NCBI GenBank assembly: GCA_965218235.1
Contig: OZ244595.1
Location: forward strand, 1,240,001 to 1,304,000
Reading direction: 5' to 3'
DNA: 64,000 bases
Origin: CADCWK01 sp965218235
Lineage (GTDB): Bacteria > Chloroflexota > Chloroflexia > Thermomicrobiales > UBA6265
Of the stretch, positions 9,036 through 16,874 are shown piece by piece. The translations under genes and the position numbers were made by a program. The notes below the pieces were generated by a model. It did no database searches, was not told the DNA's origin, and saw only the letters and a list, made by a program, of their open reading frames with translations. Position 1 is the stretch's first letter. Each line of letters begins with the position of its first letter.

Positions 9036-11903
9036 ATGGCGCTCGCGGAGCAGTCGGAGACCGATAGGGGACGTCCTGTCTGTGGCATACTCCGTCCGTA
9101 CATGCCAGTTCCCGCAGAGAGACATGCCGACCGGAGCCCGCCCGGTCGCATGGATTACCCGACGGACTCCGCGCGCCAGCCCGCGTCGCGTCGTCCCGCC
9201 GTCCGGGAGGGAGTGCCGGTTCCTTTGGCTACCACCGCAAAGAGCCGGAAGCGCTCGCCCGCCACGGCCCCGACGTTCATTCCGGAGATGGCCGACCGGA
9301 GGTCGCCATTCGTGCGGCCGTTCGTCGCCATCGGCAACATGATCGACCGGCTGCCCCATCTCGCCCTTGTCGACCGCTTCCACCGGGAGGTGCTGGGTGT
9401 CGCGCTGCTGTTCCTCGCCGGACTGTCCGGCTGGGCACTGGCCCGAGGGGAGCAGGACGGCCGGCTGGTCGTCTGGTGGCAGGACGTGCTCGTCTCCGCC
9501 TACGGGCAGATCGGCGGCTGGCTGGTGCCGGTCTTCCTGTTGCTGGTCTCGTTCCGCGTCTTCCGCGATCTGGACGAGTCGATCCTGCGTCCGCACCACT
9601 ATCTCGGCGGCTTTGCGTTGGCCGTCGCCGTGCTCGGGCTGCTGGAAATGGGCGTCGGCCGGCCCGGATTCCACCCGGGCGGGAACCTCGGCATTGGCGT
9701 CGCGACCCTCGCCGTCGATGTCCTGGGCGAAGTGATCGCCGGGGTTGCGCTCTACCTGGTCGGAACGGTCGCGGTCTTCCTGCTTTCGAACATGTCCCTC
9801 GTCCGCTTCTACCACGAGGTCCGGTGGCTCCTCCCCGTCCGGAGCCCGCGACCAGCGCGCGGCGCGGAGGACGACTTCGACGCCTGGCCCGACGATGGGA
9901 ACGACGCCGACGACCGCATCGGGCTGTCCCCCGCATCCCTCAGTCTTCCGTTCGCCGTGGCCGACCCGGCGGACCCGGCGGATCCAGCGGAGCGGAGCGG
10001 CGGCCGCTTCCAGCGTCGTCGCGGCCTGACCGGCGGCTCGACACTCGACGCCCCCCGGCAGACCGGACCAGTCCACGCCGTCGGCGACATCGACCACGAT
10101 CTGGCGATCCTGACGCCACCACGCCGCCTGCGTGACCTGCCGGAGGACTCAGTCGAAGATGGAGCGACATCCTTCGACGAGGCTGAGGCCAACGTCTCGG
10201 AACCCAGTCAGCCGGTCATTCCCGCCGCCCGGAGCCGGCGCGGCCGCGCGTCACGGGAGTCATCGGTCTCACAGGACACGCCGGCGTTCGGCGCGGTCGT
10301 CGCGGCTGAAGCGGAGATCGAGCCGGAGCCGGCCGCTGTCGTCGCCTCGCGGGCCAGCGGGCCGGTACAGGCCGCGTTGCGCGAGCCGGTCATCAACGTC
10401 CCGCACCGTCAGAGCAGGCCGACGCCGGTCCCCACGCCGGTGATGGCCCCGGCAGCGCCGGTCGTTCGAACGGCGCTGGGTGACCCCATGCCGCTTCCGA
10501 GCATCGCCCAGCTGCCGTATTACGAGGCCCACAAGCCCGACACCTCCGAGCTGGAAGCCAAGGCCCGGCTCATTCAGGAGAAGCTGGCCTCGTTCAAGGT
10601 CCAGGCCTGGGTCCGGGAGATCAACACCGGCCCGGCCGTCACCCAGTTCGCGCTGGAGCCCGGCGACGGTGTCAAGGTCCGCCGGATCACCGAGCTGCAG
10701 AACGACCTGGCGCTGGCTCTTGCTGCCCCGCAGATCCGCATCGAGGCGCCGGTGCCAGGCCACGCCCGCGTCGGGATCGAGGTTCCCAACGACCAGATCA
10801 TGACCGTCGGCCTGCGGGAGACACTGGAATCGCCGGCCTATCTCAAGGGCAAGCAGAAGCTGCCGATCCCGCTCGGGCTGGACGTCAACGGCAAGTACAT
10901 CGTCGGTGACCTCGCCCGGATGCCGCACCTGTTGATCGCCGGCGCGACTGGGTCGGGCAAGTCGGTCTGCATCAACGGGATCATCTCGACGTTCCTGCTG
11001 ACCCGGCGGCCGGACGAAGTCAAGCTGTTGCTGATCGACCCGAAGATGGTCGAACTGGTTGGCTACAACGGCGTGCCGCACCTCCAGTGCCCGGTCGTGA
11101 CGGAGATGGGCAAGGTCGTCCCGGCGCTGCGGCTGGTCCTGCGGGAGATGGAGCGGCGCTACACGCTGTTCTCCACGCTGGGCGTCCGCAACCTTGATGG
11201 CTACCGGCTCAAGGTCGCCGACGAGCCCGGCGCCGAGAACCTGCCCTACCTCGTCGTCATCATCGACGAGCTGGCCGACCTGATGATGACGACGCCAGTC
11301 GAGGTCGAGTCGCTGCTCCAGCGGCTGACGCAGATGGCCCGGGCCACCGGCATCCATCTCATCCTGGCGACGCAGCGGCCGTCGGTCGACGTGATCACCG
11401 GTATCATCAAATCCAACGTCCCGGCCCGGATCGCCTTCATGGTCTCGTCGATGACCGACAGCCGCGTCATCCTCGACGCGCCGGGGGCCGAGCGGCTGCT
11501 GGGCCGGGGCGACATGCTGTTCGTCCCGCCGGACGCCGCCAAGCCGCAGCGGATCCAGGGCGTCTTCGTCGCCGACGAGGATGTGACGGGCGTGGTTGAT
11601 CACTGGCAGGCGGTCGTGCCGATCCCGCAGTACGCCCAGGAGTGGATCGACCTGCCGAGCGTCAGCGACGCCGCCGATGGTGGTGGTGGCGCTGGGGACG
11701 ACGGCGAGGACGAGCTCTGGGACCAGGCGATCGAGATCGTCCGCAAGCAGGGGACGGCCTCGGCCTCGATGCTCCAGCGCCGTCTCCGGATCGGCTACAA
11801 CCGGGCCGCCCGCCTGATCCAGGAGATGGAGGACCAGGAGATCATCGGTCCGGCCGACGGCATCAAGGGCCGGACGGTCTTCCTGACGGACGAGAGCGCA
11901 TAA
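9036..11903 (+). CDS. ftsK: FtsK/SpoIIIE-family DNA translocase
   Basis: This is a membrane-anchored ATP-driven double-stranded DNA pump that clears chromosome termini from the division septum. About four membrane segments lie between residues 119 and 251. A long Pro/Ala/Glu-rich linker (about 255-480) follows, then the translocase motor with Walker A GATGSGKS near 636-643 and Walker B VVIIDELADL near 740. The C-terminal gamma winged helix (about 890-955, QGTASASMLQRRLRIGYNRA) reads orienting DNA sequences. At 955 residues the length is normal. The start is uncertain: ATG 9036 lacks a clear ribosome site, and ATG 9150 or GTG 9213 (just after GGGAGG) are in-frame alternatives before the first membrane segment. 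Confidence 0.95.
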   Translation: MALAEQSETDRGRPVCGILRPYMPVPAERHADRSPPGRMDYPTDSARQPASRRPAVREGVPVPLATTAKSRKRSPATAPTFIPEMADRRSPFVRPFVAIGNMIDRLPHLALVDRFHREVLGVALLFLAGLSGWALARGEQDGRLVVWWQDVLVSAYGQIGGWLVPVFLLLVSFRVFRDLDESILRPHHYLGGFALAVAVLGLLEMGVGRPGFHPGGNLGIGVATLAVDVLGEVIAGVALYLVGTVAVFLLSNMSLVRFYHEVRWLLPVRSPRPARGAEDDFDAWPDDGNDADDRIGLSPASLSLPFAVADPADPADPAERSGGRFQRRRGLTGGSTLDAPRQTGPVHAVGDIDHDLAILTPPRRLRDLPEDSVEDGATSFDEAEANVSEPSQPVIPAARSRRGRASRESSVSQDTPAFGAVVAAEAEIEPEPAAVVASRASGPVQAALREPVINVPHRQSRPTPVPTPVMAPAAPVVRTALGDPMPLPSIAQLPYYEAHKPDTSELEAKARLIQEKLASFKVQAWVREINTGPAVTQFALEPGDGVKVRRITELQNDLALALAAPQIRIEAPVPGHARVGIEVPNDQIMTVGLRETLESPAYLKGKQKLPIPLGLDVNGKYIVGDLARMPHLLIAGATGSGKSVCINGIISTFLLTRRPDEVKLLLIDPKMVELVGYNGVPHLQCPVVTEMGKVVPALRLVLREMERRYTLFSTLGVRNLDGYRLKVADEPGAENLPYLVVIIDELADLMMTTPVEVESLLQRLTQMARATGIHLILATQRPSVDVITGIIKSNVPARIAFMVSSMTDSRVILDAPGAERLLGRGDMLFVPPDAAKPQRIQGVFVADEDVTGVVDHWQAVVPIPQYAQEWIDLPSVSDAADGGGGAGDDGEDELWDQAIEIVRKQGTASASMLQRRLRIGYNRAARLIQEMEDQEIIGPADGIKGRTVFLTDESA

Positions 11904-11977
11904 CACGCATTACAGCGGCGTTCAAATGGGCTGCCTGAAAGCGACGGGCGAATCTGCTCCATGCTCCGGGCACCCGC

Positions 11978-12001
11978 GAAGCCGAAGCCGAAGCCGAAGC
12001 C
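11978..12001. repeat. Short tandem repeat, GAAGCC x4
   Basis: Four exact copies of the hexamer GAAGCC. No function is apparent, and this is a candidate slippage site. Confidence 0.7.
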
Positions 12002-12173
12002 GCGTCAGTGGGGGAGCTGGCGGGTTCACCCCGGTCCGCCCGGTCGGTTCCGCCACCAGGTAAGTCCAATGAATACCGGTCCGAAAGCAGTGACCGTAAT
12101 CAGTGAAAAAGGGCTCCATTCGCGCACTCGATACCCGTGCTGGCGCGGGGCGCGACCTCATCGGAGGTGGCGC

Positions 12174-12230
12174 ATGGACGAAACTGGCGATATCACTGTG
12201 CTACTTGTAAGCTCAGATTCAGATAAATAA
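12174..12230 (+). CDS. Very short ORF (18 residues), possible gene remnant
   Basis: ATG at 12174 is preceded by GGAGGTGG at good spacing, and encodes MDETGDITVLLVSSDSDK before TAA. The strand ITVLLVSSD looks like the first beta strand of a receiver- or CpaE-like alpha/beta domain, so this may be the surviving start of a truncated gene rather than a functional micropeptide. The downstream frame shows no continuation. Confidence 0.25.
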   Translation: MDETGDITVLLVSSDSDK

Positions 12231-12596
12231 TCAGAATAGGACCCACCGAAACCAAGGCCAATATGCATCCTGTCCGTTTGAACGCTTGGCCTGCGTCTCG
12301 GGCAGGTAGGCGTCCTCGCCTTCGAAGGTTGTTAGGCGTTGGGTGAGCAGCGCTCGACTGTGCGACCTTGGTCTGCGTCGTCTCATCCCTCGCCAGAATA
12401 ATCCAGGCGATCACGGGAAGACGCTCCGCGTGTCGTTTGGTCAATCCCCGAAGCGGGAGCGCGCTTTCGGGGGAACTGGCTGATGAGCATCACGGTCGGA
12501 ACTGGCTACTAGGCCGGGAACGTCTCTCGGGACGACTGCGAAACAGTGCATTGTCGCACCGAAGATCTCGCTGGGCGTGGAACTGGGAGGCAGGCG

Positions 12597-13121
12597 ATGC
12601 GACTGTTCAGACGGCGAAGGTCCACTGGGGACGATTCCGCTCCTCCCATCCCGGCCACGGGCTCGAAGCGCGATGGTGCGAAGCCCGACCCGGTTCATTG
12701 GAGCCCGAAGCCGGATCCAGTTGACCCGATCGTGCCAGATCCCCTGATGGTTCCGGCGCCGTCGCGCCCCTTGCTTCCGCCCCTTTCTCCGGCGGCACCC
12801 AGGTCCGTCCAGGTGATCGCGCCCACCAGCCCTTCTACTCCCATTCCTATGCCGGTGCGGTCGGTTTACGCGGCGATGGACGACCTGGTCGCCTCCCTCG
12901 CCGACTCGCTCATCGCACAGGCCGGGGACGAATCGGAGGCCAGCTGGTCGATCGACGATCCGGCGGCGCGAATCGAGGACCTGCTGGCCGACAGCCGGAC
13001 CGAGTTTGGCGACGTGATCGTCGACCTGGTCGAGACCGACGCGTACTCGGCGATGCTTGACGCCGCGGAGGACTTGGCGGACCGGCTACGCGACGAGGAC
13101 GATGACGCCTCCAAATGGTAA
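12597..13121 (+). CDS. Hypothetical proline-rich protein with acidic helical C-terminus
   Basis: This 174-residue protein has no recognised family. Residues 1-10 are basic (MRLFRRRRS). Residues about 15-90 are proline-rich and low complexity. Residues about 95-174 are acidic and helical (MDDLVASLADSL, ARIEDLLADS, AAEDLADRLRDEDDD). ATG at 12597 has GGGAGG 8 bases upstream; an upstream ATG at 12546 lacks one. The layout of basic head, flexible linker and acidic helix suggests a scaffold or adaptor, but this is only descriptive. Confidence 0.5.
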   Translation: MRLFRRRRSTGDDSAPPIPATGSKRDGAKPDPVHWSPKPDPVDPIVPDPLMVPAPSRPLLPPLSPAAPRSVQVIAPTSPSTPIPMPVRSVYAAMDDLVASLADSLIAQAGDESEASWSIDDPAARIEDLLADSRTEFGDVIVDLVETDAYSAMLDAAEDLADRLRDEDDDASKW

Positions 13122-13138
13122 TGGGTCGATCGATCCGG

Positions 13139-14314
13139 TCAGTGCGCTCGGCCTCGCTTCGGCCGGGGGCGCTTCGCCGCCTCGGCCCAGGGGTTGACCG
13201 GGCGGCCAGGTGCTTCGAACCGGACGGTGGAGCCCGTCGCGGTCGGGTCAATGAAGCGCAGGAGTCGCTCGCCTTCGTCAGCGATCGCCTGACCGTCGTC
13301 GGTCGTCAGCGGCTCATAGGGGGCGACGCTCAGCGTGAGGTCCGTCCGATCTCGCATGAGCTTCCAGGTGGCGCCGAGCATCCCGTCGATCAGCACGGTG
13401 CCGGTGCTGGCGCCGTACCCACCGGGGATGCCGGGCAACTCCTGGACGGCCATGATCCGGCTCCGGTCCCTGTGCGAGAGCAGGACGTTGTCGTACTCGG
13501 CAAGGAAGCGAGGTGGTGCCGGCGTTTCCGGGTCGGGGAGCTGGCCGTCCGGGTTATCGAATAGCTCCTGCCCGGCCGGATTCCGGAAGATCCGCAGTTC
13601 GGGCCGAAGCCGCCGGACGACGGGAGCGAGACCCTGGAGCCCGGACCAGCGGGACATGTCGGCGACGCTGGCCGGGCCAAACGCAGTCAGGTAGCGCCGG
13701 ACGAGATCTTCCAGGGGGATCGGTGGGCCGGGCGGTTGCCCGAGCAATGTTTCGATCGGCGCCCACACTGGACCGGACTGCGAACGCCAGACGCCACGGG
13801 GTGGCACCTGCATGGTCGGCGTCAACGAGGTCGCGATCATCCCCAGCGAACCCGGCGGGACACCCGGCCAGCGTTCGGCCAGCAGCCGGCCAAGCTCGAT
13901 CCGCGTCCGGGGGAGCTCGGCCAGGAGCTGCTGGCCCTCGGCGAGGATGGCGGCAACGTCCAGCCCGGAGAGATCCTTCATGTGTGACGAACCCCGGATA
14001 CTCCGATCGGTGACCGCCTGGAAGACCGGCTGGAGCGCCAGTGCGTCACGGTCCGTGACGAGGTGGATCGTCGACCGCATCAGCGACAGCCGCACCGCCC
14101 GGCCCGCCGCGACATCGTCCGCCAGCGTGTCCGGCCGGTAATCGATGAGGCGGCTCCAGAGCGCGATGTACGGTGCGTCCGGAACCTGCGCCTGGAGACC
14201 GACCAGCCGTTGGATCGCCTCGCTCGCCGTGAGGTTCTGGCGTTCCAGCAGCAGCTGGCGGGCGAGCAGGGCCCGGTTGAGTTCCCGCTGTGTCAGCGTC
14301 TGGATCGTCGTCAT
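13139..14314 (-). CDS. Winged-helix DNA-binding domain protein (HTH_42 / DUF1006 family)
   Basis: This 391-residue protein belongs to the winged-helix family that includes the DNA glycosylases AlkX/YcaQ and AlkZ. N-terminal LNRALLARQLLLER and ASEAIQRLVGLQAQVPDAPYIALWSRL are typical of the group. The centre has LEDLVRRYLTAFGPASVADMSRWSGL, and the C-terminus has RFLAEYDNVLLSHRDRSRI and the GTVLIDGMLGATWKL strand. ATG at 14314 is chosen because AGGAGA lies 6 bases upstream; the longer open frame to 14491 has poor composition. A role in interstrand-crosslink or alkylation repair is plausible from the family. The catalytic QxQ of AlkZ-type enzymes may be represented by QAQ in LVGLQAQVP, though this needs alignment. 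Confidence 0.75.
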   Translation of the reverse strand: MTTIQTLTQRELNRALLARQLLLERQNLTASEAIQRLVGLQAQVPDAPYIALWSRLIDYRPDTLADDVAAGRAVRLSLMRSTIHLVTDRDALALQPVFQAVTDRSIRGSSHMKDLSGLDVAAILAEGQQLLAELPRTRIELGRLLAERWPGVPPGSLGMIATSLTPTMQVPPRGVWRSQSGPVWAPIETLLGQPPGPPIPLEDLVRRYLTAFGPASVADMSRWSGLQGLAPVVRRLRPELRIFRNPAGQELFDNPDGQLPDPETPAPPRFLAEYDNVLLSHRDRSRIMAVQELPGIPGGYGASTGTVLIDGMLGATWKLMRDRTDLTLSVAPYEPLTTDDGQAIADEGERLLRFIDPTATGSTVRFEAPGRPVNPWAEAAKRPRPKRGRAH

Positions 14315-14864
14315 GCGTCTTCTCCTCTCGTTGCACCGGCCTTCACCCTTGCCCTGGAGGGACCGTCTGACGGACATTGGATTCGGCGTCGAAACCGACG
14401 GTGATGTGCCGATCACATTGCACCGCCCTTGCTTGCCTCTCTGAGGCGACGCAAGGGGGGCATGCCGCGCAGCGGTGCCAGGTTCGGGCACGGCGGGTTT
14501 CGAGGCGATCCATCGGTGGCGACGCCAGTCGCGCCTTGCGAGGAAGGCCGCGGGGACGGGCGATCACCGCCAGCGTAGCGAGCGTGGATGACCCAACGTC
14601 ACGGTTGCCGCTCCGGGCAGACGGGCGCCCACTGAACGGTACGTTGCTCCTGCCAACCGATGTCGGATCCAATGTCTCTCAACCAGCCCATTTATGTTCG
14701 GTCGCGCCCGTTCTGGCGCCATCAATGCCCGGCGCTGGACGATCGTCCGAAAGCGCCTTCGACTTGACAGAATGTCGAATCTGGGGAGTGATTTTGGTAT
14801 AATCGGAGGCCACGGGATACACGGCACATGGTCTGTTTCGCTTCAGGAGGATGAGTGGTTGTCG
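14315..14864. other. Intergenic region upstream of recR
   Basis: This 550-base spacer between divergent genes contains the extended -10 recR promoter (14795-14803). No tRNA, SRP RNA or conserved small gene was found, although SRP RNA and dnaX often lie here in other bacteria. Confidence 0.5.
14795..14803 (+). promoter_or_regulatory. Extended -10 promoter for recR
   Basis: TGG-TATAAT is a perfect -10 with the extended TGn motif. A TTGACA at 14764-14769 is 28 bases away, too far to serve as its -35. A leader of about 55 bases is predicted. Confidence 0.6.
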
Positions 14865-15473
14865 ATGAATAGTCGTGGTCCCGTCACCGCCCCGCCCGTC
14901 GCCCGGCTGGTCGACTCGCTCGCCAAGCTGCCGGGGATCGGCCCGAAGACCGCCTCCCGGCTGGCCTACTACCTCCTGCGCAGTTCACGGGAGGACGCCC
15001 TCGCGCTGGCGGAGGCGATCGTCGAGGTCAAGGAGCGAATCCAGCTGTGTTCGGTCTGCTTCAACGTGACCGAGCATTCGCCCTGCGCGATCTGCTCCGA
15101 CGAGAGCCGGGACGCTTCGATCTGCGTGGTGCAGGAGCCGCTCGATGTCGTCGCCCTGGAGCGGACCGGCCAGTTCCACGGCCGCTACCACGTCCTCCAC
15201 GGCGCGATCTCGCCGGTCGAGGGCATCGGTCCGGACAAGCTCCGGATCCGCGAGCTGATCGAGCGGGTCGAGCGCAGCCACCCGGACGAAGTCATCCTGG
15301 CGATGAATCTGGACCTGCCCGGCGACGCGACGGCCACCTACCTGCACCGCCTGATGGCGCCGATGAACATCCCGGTCACCCGGCCAGCCAGCGGGTTGCC
15401 GGTCGGCGGCGACCTCGAGTACGCCGACGAGGTCACGCTCGGCCGGGCGCTCAAGGGCCGACGGCCACTCTAG
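14865..15473 (+). CDS. recR: Recombination mediator protein RecR
   Basis: RecR acts with RecO and RecF to load RecA on SSB-coated single-stranded DNA. Visible are the helix-hairpin-helix LAKLPGIGPKTASRLAYYLL, a four-cysteine zinc finger (CSVCFNVTEHSPCAICSD), a Toprim segment (ICVVQEPLDVVALERTG ... EVILAMN) and the C-terminal GLPVGGDLEYADEVTLGRAL. At about 203 residues it is full length. ATG 14865 is the conservative start, but AGGAGG (14845-14850) lies 14 bases away. An in-frame TTG at 14859 has ideal 8-base spacing and may be the true start. The order recR ... tmk ... darA-like matches Firmicutes synteny, although dnaX and yaaK are absent. Confidence 0.95.
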   Translation: MNSRGPVTAPPVARLVDSLAKLPGIGPKTASRLAYYLLRSSREDALALAEAIVEVKERIQLCSVCFNVTEHSPCAICSDESRDASICVVQEPLDVVALERTGQFHGRYHVLHGAISPVEGIGPDKLRIRELIERVERSHPDEVILAMNLDLPGDATATYLHRLMAPMNIPVTRPASGLPVGGDLEYADEVTLGRALKGRRPL

Positions 15474-15601
15474 CCGGGCAAAGCAGGATCGGCCCACGAA
15501 GCTTGATGGCAAGACCGCAGCTGTTACCGGTCGATTAAGTCGAGCGTACGTACAGACTGGTGGATTGCCGTCAGACGCCGGGAGGGATACACTTCTCCAG
15601 C

Positions 15602-16732
15602 ATGCAGGGGCGAACTGGTGACCTTCCGCGCGAAGCGAAGATGGACGACCGGAGCGGCAACTATCCGGCGGTACGGTCCACTGGGCCGGATCCCACCCCC
15701 TCCCCCCGGCGATCCGGTCTCCACCCCCTACCGCTGACCGTTGGCCACGCCGAACTGCGTGACCTGCCGGACCTTCTCCGCCTTCCCGGGATCGAACTCC
15801 TCAATCAGCCCGAGTCGCTCCTGGTCCCGTTCAGTCCCGTCCGGGCCGCTCTCCGGGCGCGGGTGCGCTGGCCCCGCGTCCGCCGCCGCGTCCTCGTCGC
15901 TCGGACCGGAGACCGCGTTGTCGGCTTCGCGATGTTCCAGCCCCAGCGGCCGGACCAGCGCTGGCGGCTCGACGCGATTGGCGCGGCGGTTGGGGTGCTC
16001 GACGCCATTCCGGTAATCGACGAGCTGATTCGCTACGGGATCACGCTGGCCGGGGTCAACGGCGTCAAGCGCCTCTACGCCCGGGTCCCGCACGGCGCGT
16101 TCTGCGCGACGGGGCTGCGCGATGTCGGGTTCTGGCCGTACGCGTCGGAGACGGTGCTGGTCGGGTCCGATTTCGGGCGGGCGCCGCGGATGCCGGCGAC
16201 GGTCCGGCGGCAGCAGCCATCCGACACCTGGGCAGTCCAGCAGCTCTACAGCGCGTCGGTCCCCCGGCAGGTTGAATACGCCGAGGCGCTGACGAGCCAA
16301 CGCTGGGACGTCGCCGACAACCAGGCAAGCGTCGGCGTCCACGGGCTGGTGATCGAGGAGGGGCACCACATCGTCGCCATGGCCCGGATCGTGAGCCGGA
16401 CCACCGGGCACACGGTCGAACTGATCGTGCTGCCGGAGCGGACCGAGCTGATCGACGCGCTGCTGGACGGCGTCGCCGCCTGGCTGATCGAGCGGCGGTC
16501 GGTCCGGGTCTACGCCTCGATCCGGGGGTACCAGCAGGAGATCCAGACCAGGCTTGAGCGGCGAGGCCTCGTCCCGCTGCACGAGCAGGATCTGATGATC
16601 AAGTACACCACGGCCAACATCCGGCTGCCCGTTTTCGAGGTGGTGCCGGCGTTCGCCGAGGTCCGGGAGGGGGTGCCCCAGCGTGTCCCGACGTTCCTTC
16701 AGACCCAGCCGCACGACGACGCCGTGACCTAG
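15602..16732 (+). CDS. Putative GNAT-like acetyltransferase, two-lobed
   Basis: This protein of about 377 residues appears to contain two GNAT-like halves. One has RVLVARTGDRVVGFAMFQP followed by a helix and RLYARVPHGAFCATGLRDVGFWPYASETVLV. The other has GLVIEEGHHIVAMARIVSR, VELIVLPERTELIDALLDG and YASIRGYQQEIQTRLERRGLVPLHEQDLMIKY. The pattern of strand, acceptor helix and 'YxxxxGFxxYxxE' ending recurs in both. No acetyl-CoA P-loop of strict RxxGxG/A form is obvious, so catalysis is unproven. The start is uncertain: GGAGGG is 15 bases before ATG 15602, and ATG 15641 is an alternative. Confidence 0.55.
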   Translation: MQGRTGDLPREAKMDDRSGNYPAVRSTGPDPTPSPRRSGLHPLPLTVGHAELRDLPDLLRLPGIELLNQPESLLVPFSPVRAALRARVRWPRVRRRVLVARTGDRVVGFAMFQPQRPDQRWRLDAIGAAVGVLDAIPVIDELIRYGITLAGVNGVKRLYARVPHGAFCATGLRDVGFWPYASETVLVGSDFGRAPRMPATVRRQQPSDTWAVQQLYSASVPRQVEYAEALTSQRWDVADNQASVGVHGLVIEEGHHIVAMARIVSRTTGHTVELIVLPERTELIDALLDGVAAWLIERRSVRVYASIRGYQQEIQTRLERRGLVPLHEQDLMIKYTTANIRLPVFEVVPAFAEVREGVPQRVPTFLQTQPHDDAVT

Positions 16733-16831
16733 CAGGGTCCGCGCGGGGTCGTCTCGTGGCGCCGAGTCAGGCCGGCGCCGTCGCAATAACAGCCTGTCCG
16801 CCGTCCTCGTCGCGTTACCCCGCGCAGCATC

Positions 16832-16849
16832 GACCGGTCCGCACCGGTC
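16832..16849. promoter_or_regulatory. Inverted repeat upstream of R3H ATPase gene
   Basis: GACCGGT-CCGC-ACCGGTC is a perfect 7-bp inverted repeat 26 bases before the GTG start. It could be an operator or a leader hairpin. Confidence 0.35.
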
Positions 16850-16874
16850 GGCGATAGTCGTTGAGGTGTCGTGA

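Larger units (their letters stand above)
11904..12596. other. Gene-poor region after ftsK
   Basis: This 693-base stretch is noticeably less G+C-rich in its middle part. It holds a GAAGCC hexamer repeat (11978-12001) and a very short ORF with a good ribosome site (12174-12230). Open frames on either strand elsewhere have no family motif or codon bias like the neighbours. It may be decayed coding sequence. Confidence 0.5.

Noticed and set aside
8619..10097. 492-codon minus-strand open frame
   Set aside because: Runs across the divergent DUF2795/ftsK starts and opposite ftsK membrane segments; no motif or ribosome site.
11978..12001. Start of a CRISPR-like or iteron array
   Set aside because: The unit is only six bases, directly adjacent, with no spacers and no replication or cas genes nearby.
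14764..14769. TTGACA as -35 of the recR promoter
   Set aside because: It lies 28 bases from the TATAAT, outside the usable 15-20 range. The extended -10 TGn motif explains the promoter better.
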